A DNA stretch of 64,000 nt from positions 24,428,001 through 24,492,000 of the forward strand of contig OX344764.1 of assembly GCA_947034895.1 (NCBI GenBank). The letters run 5' to 3'. Within the stretch, counting starts at the first letter, position 1; each line of letters begins with the position of its first letter. The notes under the pieces are model-generated. The model had not been told where the DNA came from, did no database searches, and saw only the letters and a list, made by a program, of their open reading frames with translations. This DNA comes from Rhytidiadelphus loreus (lineage: Eukaryota; Streptophyta; Bryopsida; Hypnales; Hylocomiaceae). Both the position numbers and the translations under genes were made by a program. Shown piece by piece: positions 45,926 to 58,397 of the stretch.

Positions 45926-47373
45926 TCCTCGTCCTCAACCTCGCCATCGCCATCGCATTCCGTATCCCGTGCATCCCTGGCATCCCTTAGCATCCCTTGC
46001 GTCCCCGCCACCGCATTCCCCTCGTCGCAACGCTCCTGAGAAGTTTCTTGAGGTCGCCCGAAGACTCGGCAAGAGCGTATAAGGCTCCAATTTGGGCAGC
46101 CAGGGAGGGTTTCGTGTGGATTGGGGGGGGTTGGCTGGGGTTGTGTTTCTCGAGGTCGCGAACTCGGGAAGGGAGGCTTTAGTGGCGAAAGCTTTTGGTT
46201 CTGTTGGAGATTGGTGGTGGACGAAGAAGTTCCCCGGGCGATGGTGCTGGAGCTTCATCGGATGAGCATGTCAGAGACGAATTTAGGCCAGGTGCGACTT
46301 GCAACGTGGTCGCTCGTTTGGGTGCTGGTTTGGGTTTGGGTTGTATTTTGTGGGTTTCGAATGTGGACGTCGATTTTGAGCTATTGGGGGAGAAGAGAGA
46401 TGGCGTGTGGTGGGAGAGTGTGGGCGTCCTCTTTTGTCGGTTTGGGTGAGCAGTGGTTTGGAAAACGGGGGTTTCGAGGGTGACTGGGGAAAGTCGGCCT
46501 CTGGCGACGGGCTTGGTTTTGGGGTTGTCGTGTGTTTGTGTGTGGGAGTGTGTTTGTGTGGAGTTGTGGTGTTAGTGTGTGATTTTTTTTTGTTATGGTA
46601 GAGGCAATCTATGTGACCACGTCAGACGTCTGAGTTTCCATCATTCCATTCCCATTCCTTTCGTCAGTTGGATTGGAACTGGAGGAGTTCTCTTGGGATC
46701 ATGAGCAATGAGATCGAATAGGGTTCCAAGTGCTCGTCCGACACGTCCGTTAAGCACTTTGTATCCAAGAGGTCATACTGGACTAGGATCTCTTCCTTCT
46801 CTCTGTCCCCGAATTCATACATTCCCTGCTACCCGAACCAGGGTTTGGGTTTGGGCTCGCTCTAGAAACAAAAACACATATGATAGGGTTTGCACCAGCT
46901 CTTTTTCACTCGCACATCCCACCATTTTCACGGTGCGTTTACTTTGAATGTGTGAGAACTCAATGATAGTGTGGCAAGCATGCCTGGGCCTCTAGAATGT
47001 CGTTTTAGAGAAGGTCATTCGAACGAGGTTTGAGTGCACCAAGGAAAAGCAACAGGTAAGCACCACCATTCGGCGTGCGGACGATGATGATCACCGACAT
47101 GGTCTGTTGCGTGACTTGTGAACGATGTTTGCTGCCAGGTTACTCTTAATCTTCCCACCTGGAATAATCCCAACTATCACATCGTATGAATGTGTGGAAA
47201 CTCAATGATAGTGAGGCAGGTGTGCAAGATGTTATAAAATGTCAGTGTGTAGAGAATGTCAGGTTTGAGTGTACAGACAGCAGGAAACACCAGTATGGTG
47301 GATTGTGTGGTGACAAACGAACGATTGTATTGCCAGGTGACGGTATTATAGTAGAATCGACGGGGAACGGGAT
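45926..47373 (+). promoter_or_regulatory. Probable 5' leader with intron(s) of the Mei2-like gene
   Basis: A leader exon probably ends near 46291 (GGCCAG before GTGCGA) and the coding exon is probably entered at an acceptor such as TTGCCAG ending at 47335. An ATG at 46241 opens a short frame that could act as an upstream ORF if it is in the mRNA. An imperfect direct repeat of about 85 bases is present (about 46946-47035 and 47184-47265). Confidence 0.4.
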
Positions 47374-50300
47374 ATGGAGCCTGGCAGGCGGGCGATGTCG
47401 GGGGGGTATGCCAACAACCCGCCCCCAGGAATGGGTCATATCAGGGCGGGAGGAGGGTCGTCATCATCATCTTCACAATCTCAGCAGCAGCAGCAACAGG
47501 AGCAACAACAGCTACAGCAACAACAGCTACAGCAGCAGCAACAGCAACAGACATGGTCACTGATGAAGGAGGATTGGGCTTCCCGAGGCAGTCCTCGTAG
47601 CGGCAATGGGGAGCCTCAACAACCCCAGCACTGGGGGGTAGGGGCGGTAGGGGAAGGCAGGCCGCCCAGCTTGTCCTCCTACAACTCGTGGAATATGGCG
47701 AATGAAAGGGGTGATCTTGTCGGCCTCTCGTCGTCGCCTCACGTTAATGGCAACATGGACAATTTGGAGTCCATTAGAGGGATTGATTCCAATAGCTTCT
47801 CCACCTCTTTTCCAGCAATTTTCGACAAATGTAAACCTCACCTCCTTTTGCCCTTCTTGACACCTCTCAGATGCTGGATAGTCGGTATTTTACCCTTTAT
47901 ACATGACTAACTTTGGTTTTCCTGGTGTTGATAACCTTCTTTTGAATTTCTGTTGGATTACGTATTGTTGCTAGCTCCAGCTCGTGTGTTGATTTAAGGT
48001 TGGCTGGGGAAATGCAGTGCAACACTCACCTGTGAGCTGAATGATCTCCCCGTGTTTTTTTTTGTAAACCCCTTTTGCATGACTAACATGGTTGTTCTGG
48101 TGTATTTTACCCTTTCTTGTTACAAATTTTCTGTTGGATTAGCTATGGTTTTACGTGTCAGCTCGTGTATTGCTTTGAGTTTGTGCTGCTGAGGAGACAC
48201 CCAGTGTATTGGCATTGTAGAGAATTTGCTAGTGGTGTATGTTAGAGGGTGGTGGTGTCACCTGACCAGCACAAGTTTATATGACTTTGTGGTCGGTTTT
48301 CATTTTAGCGATCTCTGAAGTGGGTTGGATTTGTTGCATTGTTTGCAGTGAGGTTGTCGGATTCCGAAACGCGCGTGGTTCAGTCACTAGACACGGCTGC
48401 TGTACAGTTGATCACCGACTTGGACGTGGACGAGCCGTATGGCTCCCTTGAGGATCTAGAGTTTCACACCATTGGGAACCTCCTCCCAGACGATGAAGAA
48501 GACCTTTTGGCGGGTGTGGCAGATGACTATGATCTTCCTCAGAACAGAAGGGATGAAGTGACTACCGAAGAGCAGGACGAGTTCGATCTGTTCAGTTCCG
48601 GAGGTGGTATGGAGTTGGAGGGCGACTCGCAGGACGCTTTGGGTGTGTATATGAGTAACTATCGCTCTGGAGAGGGTTTGGGTGGAGGGGCTGCGGGACA
48701 GCCGTCTGGGGCTGCAGGGTCTGTTGCCGGGGAGCATCCGTATGGGGAACATCCTTCAAGGACTCTCTTTGTTCGCAACATCAACTCGAATGTGGAGGAT
48801 ACGGAGCTGAGGGCACTTTTCGAGGTACTAAAACTACCATATGTTTCATTTATTGGTGTACAATGAAAAACCTTTTAGATTACCAATTTTGCTTTTTCTA
48901 CGCTCTCTCTTTTGCCGTCTGGAATTTGTGATTTCGCTAGATATGTGTTGCATTCACGATTGTTTGAGAGGAGTGCTGCTCAGGGGACACCACCCCGTGA
49001 AATGTACACCTCTGATATATTCTCTTCACGGGACATACTCTGGGTTTCCCCTGAGCAACGTTTCCCCTGATTGTTTTGTACGTGTTCGACTTCAATTTGC
49101 ACGCTAGGTTATGCATTGTCGTTACCTGGATCCATTCCTGAATGTATACTTTGGAGGCTCTTTGTGGAGATTTTAACATTTTATCTTCCGATTCAGGTAA
49201 CCTAACGTTGTTAGTTCTTGTCAATGTTTGAATGCAAGTGTTTCCTCGTTATGTTCGAGATATGTGGTGAGTTGGGTTTGTGGTAGGTCATTTCAGTGCT
49301 TGTGAATAATTAGAGATTATTTTATGTTTTGTCTCTGTTGCAGCAATACGGGGCTATCCGCACTTTGTATACTGCATGCAAGCACCGGGGGTTCGTTATG
49401 ATATCGTACTATGATATTCGGGCAGCACGAAGTGCAATGCGAGCTCTGCAGAACAAGCCACTGAGACGGCGCAAGCTGGATATCCATTTTTCGATCCCCA
49501 AGGTACGAGATTTCAGTATACCAAATATCTCGAATGGTGATTTACACTTGCTGTATTTCCTACTTGCTTTACATATAAGTAGAATATCCCGTTGTCATCT
49601 TGTATATCTTGATTTCACATTAGCAATTCTATCTTGATGTACAAGGTGGCGGTGACAGCCACTAGCTTTAAATCCTCAACTTGAGACCACAAGTGTGAAA
49701 GTTGAAATTCCGATTGTAATATGTGTTTCAGGATAATCCGTCGGACAAGGATGTGAACCAGGGGACCCTTGTTGTGTTCAATTTGGATGCCTCTGTGTCC
49801 AACGATGACCTTCGTCATATTTTTGGGGTTTATGGCGAAGTGAAAGAGGTGAGTGGAGTCGTGATCAGGTTGTGTATTTATGTAGATTGCCTAGAAGCAT
49901 AGGTCAATGCTTGGAAGTTTCAGTGCCTTTCATCATTGTATAATTAGAGCAATTTCATGACGTAAATCCGTCTGAATGTGCCCATCAGATCCGGGAGACA
50001 CCGCACAAGCGCCATCACAAGTTCATAGAGTTCTATGATGTACGGGCTGCTGAGGCTGCACTGCGGTCTCTGAATAGAAGCGACATAGCTGGTAAACGCA
50101 TCAAGTTGGAACCTAGCCGACCAGGTGGAGCGCGACGGAGGTTAGTTCTCCACCCACAGCTTTATTTCCTTACATCATTCTATCTTGTCTTTAAAATCGA
50201 AAAATGGGGCGGGATGTTTTGGGTTGTACAAGTTGATATCTGAGTTTCGGCTTTTGTATTTGTCATTCTACTGCATGAGATTTATCATTTCAATTACACG

Positions 50301-53300
50301 CACTCTTAATGCTAATCTGTACGTGATTTTACCGGTAGTTTACTCATTTGTTTTCTTGGTGGGTGTTGCAGCAGCTTGCTACAACAGCTTAATCAAGACA
50401 CCGGGGATGATGATCTCCGGTCTCGGCAGCAATCTCATTCCCCGTTAAATAGTTCTCCTCCAGGTGATTATCAACTCTACTCTCTGCTTGGGTTCTTTTA
50501 GAATAATTTTTCATTCGTACGTGTGGCTTAGAATGTTTTTATTGTCAAACCCTGAATGATCAAAAGGCCCAAAATGAGTCTGATATTTCTTTTAGTAGTT
50601 TTAAGTGTATCGTATGGGGTCGTGTTTGGGTTTATTTTTTTAATGTATTGACTAGTGTCCTTAATGTTCCTATTGTCTTTTTGTTTACGGTTTTATCGCC
50701 GGTGGCGTCAAAAATGGCCTCAACTGATTTATATTTTCACAATGTGAGTAATTGAATCGGTCGTTTTCCAACCACGACTCCTTGTTCTTCTGGTGACACT
50801 AACGAATGGGATTCGTCGTTGTCATGTACAGGTCACCCTTCTACTTGGAATTCAGGTGGTGAAAGTGGATCACTTCGAGGAATCCACCACTCTCTACCGC
50901 ATGGGAATTTCCAGCTGCCCAGCAAGCCTGTCAATGGCGCCAGCTTGCCCCCACACATCTCCCAGCCTATCAGAGTCGGCACTATAGGAAGTCATGTGGC
51001 CCAGTCGAACCAGATGGAAGCAGCAGGTCACTCCTTGGGCCACTCCTTGGGACTGGGAAGTCATCGTCTGCCCCCTCACCCTCACTCGCTGCCGGAATTT
51101 GGGCACGGCCTCATCAATCCAGGCCATCTGACCTCGCCTGGGTCTGGTACCTCTGTCTCCAACGCTGCTGCGATGATTCGTCGTGAGCGTGAGGCCCGTG
51201 ACAGTCTGGAAGGTGGGAGTCGTCTACAGCGGACAACAAGTGGTACGGGAAGCTTCAGTGACACTTCGGCTCTGGAACACGGCAGCCAAGGTACCACTGA
51301 ACCTTGATAAACCTTTCTTTTCCTTGATACCACTTTGAATTCGAAGGCTTAGTTTTGATGAAAAGGCGTCCAAATTTTATCCACTCCCAAGATATCTCCT
51401 TGGTTCCCAAGTTATGTCCTTGTAGCTTCCTAAATGACTTATTTCAACTCCGAAGCTTCCATATCTGTAGAAGTTGAGGAAGGATTCATTTAGAGGATTC
51501 AAGGGAGGTTACCATATGTACCTATGCAAAGAAGAAATCATGCCTTAATTTTTTGAATGATGGAAGTATGTTTTGAAAGTTACGGTAAATGACTTATCTT
51601 TCGAATTGAACTTTCTGTTTGTAGCTTGGGGACTTTAAGGTCAATACCAGAATGGGATGCTATCCCTCATTGAATCTTTTGCGTTAGTCTGAAATCTGGT
51701 ACCAAGGAGGGTGTTGCAATTAAAGGATGCTTAAGTTCCATGTTTGTTTAAGAATTTTCGTCTTAGATTTGTGGAACTTATCTTACCTGCAATTAATGGT
51801 TTTTCTTTGGTGCAGGTGGTCTTCTGTTTCCCAATTCCAACGGGAACAGTTCCCTGTCGGGTCACCCGTTCAACCTTTGGGGCACCCCGTCTCAGTCTTC
51901 GTTTTCGCACATTCCCCAGAGCTCCCCACCCTACCCGTGGTCGAACTCTTCGTCTGTGGGGCCAACTTTCAACCCGATTGGGCAGGCGCAGCTGCAGTCC
52001 CACACGTTTTCAACATCTCACAGCAGCCTCTTGCCCTTGTCACGTCACCACGTGGGCTCAGCGCCATCAGGGGAGCCTTCTCTTTTGGAGAGGCGCCACA
52101 GCTACATTGCAGGCGAGTCTTTGGTGGAGACAAGCTCCCTATTGAGGTCGGCGTCTGGCACTGGCTTGGGTGGAAACGCAGCTCACGCCATCAACATCAA
52201 CATGAGCGGCAGCCACAATTTGATGAACCAGTTGAGTGGCAACTCCATGGGAGGAGGCAACTCGGTGGGTTTGGAACACGCGTCCTCGTCTCCGAATATG
52301 GGCATGGGAATGATGTCGCCGCAACAGCGTCAGCGGTTTCTGCAGAATGGGCTGCTGGCGTCCAGTGCCATGGAGGGGCTGATGACTGACAGGGGAAGAA
52401 GCAGTCGCAGGGGCGAGAGCATCTCGGCACAAGCAGACAACAAGAAGCAGTATCAGCTGGATCTGGACCGAATTATGCGTGGGGAGGATCCCAGAACCAC
52501 CTTGATGATCAAGAACATTCCCAACAAGTACGTATGCATGTTGGACCTGCCTGACTTTCAGTTGTACGTTATTAATTGCATAGTCAGATTTGTATCTTGT
52601 CAGTGAGAAAGGAATGAATTTGGAGATGCAAACATGTTGTATATATGCTTCGTTCTCTCGATTTGGGTCGTCTGGCTTGTGCCCCTAACCTGACATGCGT
52701 GATCTTGGCTTCCAGATACACATCGAAGATGCTCCTGGCAGCAATCGATGAGAACCACCGTGGCACATACGACTTCATCTACCTGCCCATTGATTTCAAG
52801 GTACATTTTCCAGTCCTGTGTCCCCAGGTTTTGGTCTGGGCTATGCCATAATCCTACTTTCTTTACAGTTATTTCTCTTGCTGCTTAATACTCTTACGTG
52901 CCGAAGCCAAAATGGAAAGTCCACTTCTGGAAGCTACCAGTCCATTACAAAAACTTTTACATCCGTCCGTATTTCTATGCTTCAAAGATGATTGTGGATT
53001 TTAAGCTTTTGAAGAGTTCTTTAGTGCTAATCAACTGCCGAGGCATCATGTCGTTGGTGCAGAACAAATGCAACGTGGGATATGCATTCATCAACATGAC
53101 GTCGCCGACCCGGATCGTTCCGTTCTACAAGGCCTTCAACGGGAAGAAATGGGAGAAATTCAATTCCGAGAAGGTGGCTTCTCTGGCTTATGCTCGCATT
53201 CAAGGCAAAGCGGCTCTGGTAGCTCACTTCCAGAACTCCAGTTTAATGAATGAGGATAAACGATGCCGACCGATTCTGTTCCATTCGGAAGGGCCTCACG

Positions 53301-53320
53301 TGGGAGACCAGGTAGACTGA
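47374..53320 (+). CDS. Mei2-like RNA-binding protein with three RRMs
   Basis: Plant Mei2-like (AML/TE1) proteins bind RNA and act in meiosis and meristem or vegetative development. Ten coding exons join in phase: 47374-47830, 48349-48824, 49344-49502, 49732-49848, 49989-50140, 50375-50463, 50832-51290, 51816-52527, 52716-52800 and 53063-53320, giving about 987 residues, usual for the family. A Ser/Gln-rich N-terminus is followed by RRM1 (about 290-363, RTLFVRNI and RGFVMISY), RRM2 (about 375-450, GTLVVFNL and HHKFIEFY) and the Mei2-specific RRM3 (about 864-960). RRM3 has [40 protein letters not shown] and ENFNSEK-like KWEKFNSEKVASLAYARIQG. The start at 47374 is the first in-frame ATG after a stop at 47338; ATG 47395 is an alternative. 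The protein ends soon after HSEGPHVGDQ. A GT at 53309 could be a donor to an unseen last exon. Family assignment is very secure. Confidence 0.94.
47475..47550 (+). repeat. CAG/CAA repeat encoding poly-Gln
   Basis: A mix of CAG and CAA codons with a few GAG and CTA interruptions encodes a Gln-rich tract near residues 35-59 of the Mei2-like protein. It is preceded by a TCA-rich poly-Ser run. Interruptions would be expected to limit slippage. Confidence 0.85.
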
Positions 53321-55396
53321 TCGACACCAAGTTTTGCGAAAGTCACTCACTCACTGGAGGTCTTTGTTTGAAACCGAGTTGCTCTCCGTGCAGTTTGCGT
53401 GATGGTTTCCTGGTCGAGCCATCTAATTATTTGATATTTTTGAGAATTTTGGAGTTGTAGATATCACTAGGATCAGCAGCGTACTCGTTAATCAGGAAAA
53501 AACCACCGCTGTGAAACCACTCCTTTGTCACGACCGATATGTTAACCAACTTTGAAGGAGTTCCGGAACACTTATTCTAATTCAGAATTGTAGATATCAT
53601 TAGCATCAGCGGATTACTGTCGATTCCCAAGCCACCATCTTGAAAGGTATTTGATTCCGACAAGAGAGAGAGAGGTTTTCTTCTAAAGGACTGTAGCAGC
53701 AGGGAGCATCTGGACCGACCAGCATTTTGTACGTGGGCTGGCTCTGCTGTGAGGCTTAATTTCAAGCGTGTAGGACCTGCAGGTTGGTGGTGCAAGTTTC
53801 GGTGGTAGTGCTGAGCTTGAGAGTTTTGTGAGTTCTTGGTGACCACGGCAAAGTGGTTGTGACATGGTTATGTCTTTCTTTCTTTAGATGTGGCCTGGCG
53901 GATTACGAGCACAAATGAAATGGAAGAGTTTGTGTGTTATTTGAGGAAGTTAATTATAATGCGCATGTTTATTCAAGTGGCGACTGTCTTTTTGTACTTT
54001 GTGTGAAGGGCTAGCTGTTGTTGCTTGCAACACTTTAATAAAATTCGTTCTCGCTGTACTGGTATGCATTGCAGGAAGGTTTCTGTTATGTGAGGGTTCA
54101 GATTATCTTTTACAGAGTCAATTCGTTCTTGTTCGAATTCCTCCAGTGCTTGGTTTCAATTCAAAATTCTCAAATTATAATCCAAATGTGTTGCAGTACA
54201 CCAAAGTATGCATATAAAGCATCCTTATGAATATGACAAGTTTGCTCTCAATATGCGAGCAGAAATATCAATTTACAAAATTTTAATTCTACAGGCGATC
54301 TTCTTTTGTAGCACAACACTTCACCCATATTTTTGTTGAAGGTCGTGAACTCCATTGGGGAATGATTGCCAATGGTTATAAATTATTTCAATTTTAGGAA
54401 TTTTTCAAAATTTCAAATTGGAGTTGAAACTAGAGTTGATAAATTTCATTTCTTTAGGAGGGTTCAATTTCAAAATATATAATTTATATGGCTAAAAGTT
54501 AGAGAAAGAGGAGTTCTTAACACCACAAATTGGTTGTAGTGGCATTCTTGGGTTTGATCTGAATTCTTGGGTGTTTTCCCCCAGGGGTAAAACAGGGCAA
54601 TGAGGGGGTCAGTTCACCTTGGCCATGATGTGGTGGCTTAAAAGTATCTGAAGGATGATAGAGAATCCTTCTATGTAAGACAAAAGTGTAGATGTTTATC
54701 TTTGGAATTTTGTGTGAAAAGAATGAGGTCTTTGCACAATAGTTTGACCTCCTGCTTGAGTGCTCTCGGTTGTTTTCTAAGCAAATAATTCACACAGTAT
54801 GATTTCCACGGCGACCAACCTGATGTTCCAAAGTTAAGTTACTAGGATTTACAGGCACGCTGAGGAGTTCTTCCAAAGTCTAAATTTTTTTCCTGAAAAG
54901 TGCAATCAGGAGAGGAAGAGGATCCAAGCTTTTGCTCATTTTCAATTGAGAACAAATATTCAATACGGTATAATATCTGCCTAAAAAGTGTCAAAAAGGG
55001 CTCATCACCATTCAGAGAGCAGCAGGACACATTTGAAACACTTAAAAAAAATTTCAGTAAATTTCGTTGCAGGACAGATGAAAATTGCATTTGACCCATT
55101 TTTGACTAGTAGAAACATCAGCCTTCGGAAATGACCCACGAGAAGACGCACATGACAAAATTGACAAATTGGGTGGGTCATCTCATGGTCCTATCTCTAG
55201 TCTACGTGTCCCTTGTTTTCACTAAAATTTAATCATACTTTTGGAGTCTTTGTGGAAGTAGTTACAAATCTTTGAAGTTGGAATTTTTTTGAAGCTAAAA
55301 GTTCTAAAAAAAAATTGTTATGTGAAAATGTTTAGCTTCAATACATTGAATAGTCCAATATCACCGCTTATGTGGTGAGTTTCCTTTAAGATTGTA
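53321..55396. other. 3' flank of the Mei2-like gene and intergenic DNA
   Basis: The first 700-900 bases keep moderate GC and contain AATAAA at about 54038, so the 3' untranslated region probably extends here. The rest is AT-rich without a gene. Confidence 0.5.
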
Positions 55397-55400
55397 TTAA

Positions 55401-55599
55401 GGTAGGAGCACCCAATGGCGTCACTTTCTATAGATGGTAGTAATTTCAGAACTTAAATGTAGGTGGATTGTAGATGAATTATTTTTGTTGATTAAAATGA
55501 TAAGCCATCTATGTAGTAGTTACATTTAAGTTGTAGAATTACTACCTTATCTAAAAAGTAATACCATTAGGTACACTGACGCCACTGGGGGCTCCTACC
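55401..55599. mobile_element. GGTAGGA-type MITE, copy 2, in a TTAA site
   Basis: The ends GGTAGGAGCACCCAATGGCG and CGCCACTGGGGGCTCCTACC are near-perfect complements, followed inward by further complementary blocks such as GGTAGTAATT and AATTACTACC. Nearly the whole 199 bases can fold into one hairpin. TTAA lies on both sides (55397-55400 and 55600-55603). Confidence 0.8.
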
Positions 55600-55603
55600 T
55601 TAA

Positions 55604-56836
55604 CCCCTAAAGAACCAAGGAGCCCATTTTGGACTTTTTGAGAACTTGGGCAAGTTCTATTGACTCTATAATTTCTAATTTTTGCATGCATTTCTTGAGA
55701 TGGATGCTACTCATTATAAGCTACATGCAAATCTTTGTTGCATGTCATTCTGATAAATATTGCAAAAGTTAAAAAAGTTTTTTTCTTAATTTCAATATCA
55801 AACTGGGCAACAAAAAATATATTCTAAAAAAATTATTACTATTTTTTGTGGTTTGTTTAGATTGATACCTACTCAAAAGTTTTGGAATCATTTAATTCCA
55901 AATAGTGAGGTAATGGTTACAAGGAGTTTTATTTTGTAGGCAATGATGACATATAAAATAGTCTTTTGTTATCAATTTTGAAAAATTTCAAATAAACATA
56001 AAAATAAAGGATATTAATTGTGTACTATAACATTCTCACCATTGGGATTAATAATTTCCAAATTCTTCCAAAAGTTATTAGTATAAAAGTTTTATCTTTC
56101 ATTCACTAACACCTTCTATTTTACAATTAAAAAACACACGAATATGAACGTTTTTTTGGTTAAATTTTCTTACATATATTTTCAACCCATTTTACAACAT
56201 ATTGACAAAATGTGCAATTGCAGTTATAGGATATACATGTTTTTTCCTAAAAATGTTGAAAGACAAAACTTCACCTTTTTGAAGGGCTAGAAAAATCTAT
56301 ATTTTAAGTTTAGGCACATTGAATTTACAATTTACAAAAGTTGGTAGACCTTAGAGCTAATAATTTTCCTTTTCATAACTTGGCCAAATTTTAATTGCAT
56401 ATAATGCATTTTTATATTTCATGAATCATAATAGTTATATACTAGTAATACAAAAATGCATTATATACAATGAAAAAAATTAAATTAAATTAAAATAAAA
56501 TATAAAAAACCCTAAATCTATATTGTAGATTTTATAGTATACAATAAGTTATATTTATTAATTTTAGTTTGAGAAATTCCTTCACTCATTGTATCTTTAA
56601 GAATAAATAGCAAGAAATGGCTAAAATACATTCCTACAAGGGTGATCCGTAGATTAAGCATCTTCTTCTTTAGAGATGTCAATAATACCAAAATGAGGGA
56701 ATTTGCAATACTACTCATTGAAAATGTTTTTGAGCAACTTCAAAAAAGGAAGAAGGAATAAAAACATTTTTTTCCATCCTAGAGTTTTAGGTGAAATCAT
56801 CTATTGGTCAAAAAATGTCTACAATGTCTTTTAGGG
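55604..56836. mobile_element. TTAA-flanked element, copy F (degraded right end)
   Basis: It begins CCCCTAAAGAACCAAGG directly after the TTAA shared with the preceding MITE. A right end resembling TCTTTTAGGG occurs near 56827-56836, but is followed by ATTA, not TTAA. Body is AT-rich. The left end is convincing; the right boundary is tentative. Confidence 0.5.
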
Positions 56837-56944
56837 ATTATGGTGGGCACCCCAAAATGTGCCATTGACCCCAAACCACAATGTGTACATCTCCATAATC
56901 AATATATACCTATGTGGAAGAAATGATTTAAGAACCTATGCTAG

Positions 56945-57065
56945 AAAAAACTTTGACCCTTCATAACTTTTGCATATGGTATCCAAATGTTGCGTTTTTT
57001 TGTTGCATTGAAACCTCTTTTCACTTGCCAACAAGAAAATATGAAATTTTTTTAGTCCAATAATA
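56945..57065 (+). repeat. Dispersed repeat, copy 3
   Basis: AACTTTGACCCTTCATAACT then TTTGCATATGGTATCCAAAT and TTGCGTTTTTTTGTTGCATT match copy 1 word for word in order, ending in a CTTTTCACTTGCCAACAA block. Confidence 0.65.
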
Positions 57066-58397
57066 TTAACTAGGCACAGATGCAATTCAAACATACAAAC
57101 CTAGCAATTCAAGATACACCTAACCAGCCAATTATTTTTTTGGTTTGGGCTAAATATCACCAGATTTCAAACAAATATTATGGTCTTGCTTCTAGCCTAC
57201 CCGAAAGGCAAGGAAACAAATGTGATCATTTAGCCAAATTCCAGGGCTAACAAATTTATTAAACTTCTCTTGTAAATCACCAAAAATTGTATCGCTAGCT
57301 CCCAAACAAAAACAAACCATACCTACTGTAGAACCATACCTCCACCCAATCTTTGGAAGCCACCCCAGAGAAAACACGAGAATGAAAGGATGCACCTAAC
57401 TGAGTCAAATCAGCGCTTTGAAAATTCAGAATACAAATCAGTGCCCACTAATTACGACACATTAGTTTTAAAAGTGTTGGGAGAATGCTTCAATCTACAA
57501 TTGCCAACATTTTGTTAACGAGACCAAACAAAAATTTAAGGCTGTCTAATTAATACCAGGAACCATACTAAAATATCATTTGGACGCTGGTAGGAGTACA
57601 AACCTTACTTATTATTCGCAGGGAAAATCCAACTACAGTATGTGGAAGAGACTCCTCAGCGACAATCATAACGATGAAACTTCGGAGACAAAAAACTTCA
57701 AAGAACGCAGAGCGGGAATTGAAGAGGGAGGGCTGTTTTTCAACAGATCCGAGTCCTTGCAGTTGAATGCTCGGCCCACACTATGGACTGCCATCAATCA
57801 CTGCGCACGTCTGCAAAAAAGTCTGGAGTCGAACCGCCCCCCCGCCAACTGGTCTACCAGTACTTTTGACCGTTTCTGCAGAAGCTCTGCTCAAAGATCT
57901 GACTGACTGTTTCTAAAGTAATATTGTGTAAAGAAAAAAGAAATGCATGTAAAAGAACGTGCATATTTCTGTTAATGTCCATATTGTTGTCGAGGTTGAA
58001 GGATTCTCTAAGTTATGTTGACATCAGTCGGCAAAAGCGCAGATCTACTGAAACTGTACAGCACAGTACATCACGCAAAAGTTAGGTCTCAAAGCATCGC
58101 GATGCAGAGTTAAAAAAACGCTACTCGCTCTTCTTTTTTCAGTGTGCGGGTTAAATAGTTTGAATTATTTTTCTAATTTCTGTATTCAATGTTCAATCAT
58201 CTTCTGGATCGTAGTGTCTCTTTGCACTGCTGTAAGTTAGTCGTCAATCATAAGTGGGAAAAGCCTTGATGATAAAAACCTGAAATAATATATTAATTTA
58301 TTCAATTCCTACTACAGACTACGTTGAATCGGTTTTCTGACTTGGCTTGCTGGGTTTAAACACATGCATGCATGTCCCGTGGCAACCTAGAACTAAT
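57066..58397. other. Intergenic DNA and the 3' flank of the VPS13-like gene
   Basis: The part near 58000-58397 is probably the VPS13 3' untranslated region on the minus strand. A plus-strand open frame at 57580-57906 is listed separately. A minus-strand frame at 57192-57395 has no recognisable family. Confidence 0.45.
57580..57906 (+). CDS. Unassigned open frame, possible last exon
   Basis: An open frame of 108 codons stands out for its even amino-acid composition in otherwise AT-rich DNA. A good acceptor, TTATTATTCGCAG, ends at 57620, so a true exon would start with GKSNYSMWKRLLSDN. It ends CRSSAQRSD before a TGA. I found no partner exon upstream and recognise no family. It might also be noise or the tail of an antisense transcript. 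Confidence 0.2.
   Translation: MDAGRSTNLTYYSQGKSNYSMWKRLLSDNHNDETSETKNFKERRAGIEEGGLFFNRSESLQLNARPTLWTAINHCARLQKSLESNRPPANWSTSTFDRFCRSSAQRSD

Noticed and set aside
45756..46483. Several GC-rich frames on both strands before the Mei2-like gene
   Set aside because: They overlap each other, reflect GC-rich and CT-repeat composition, and lie in the promoter and leader of the downstream gene.
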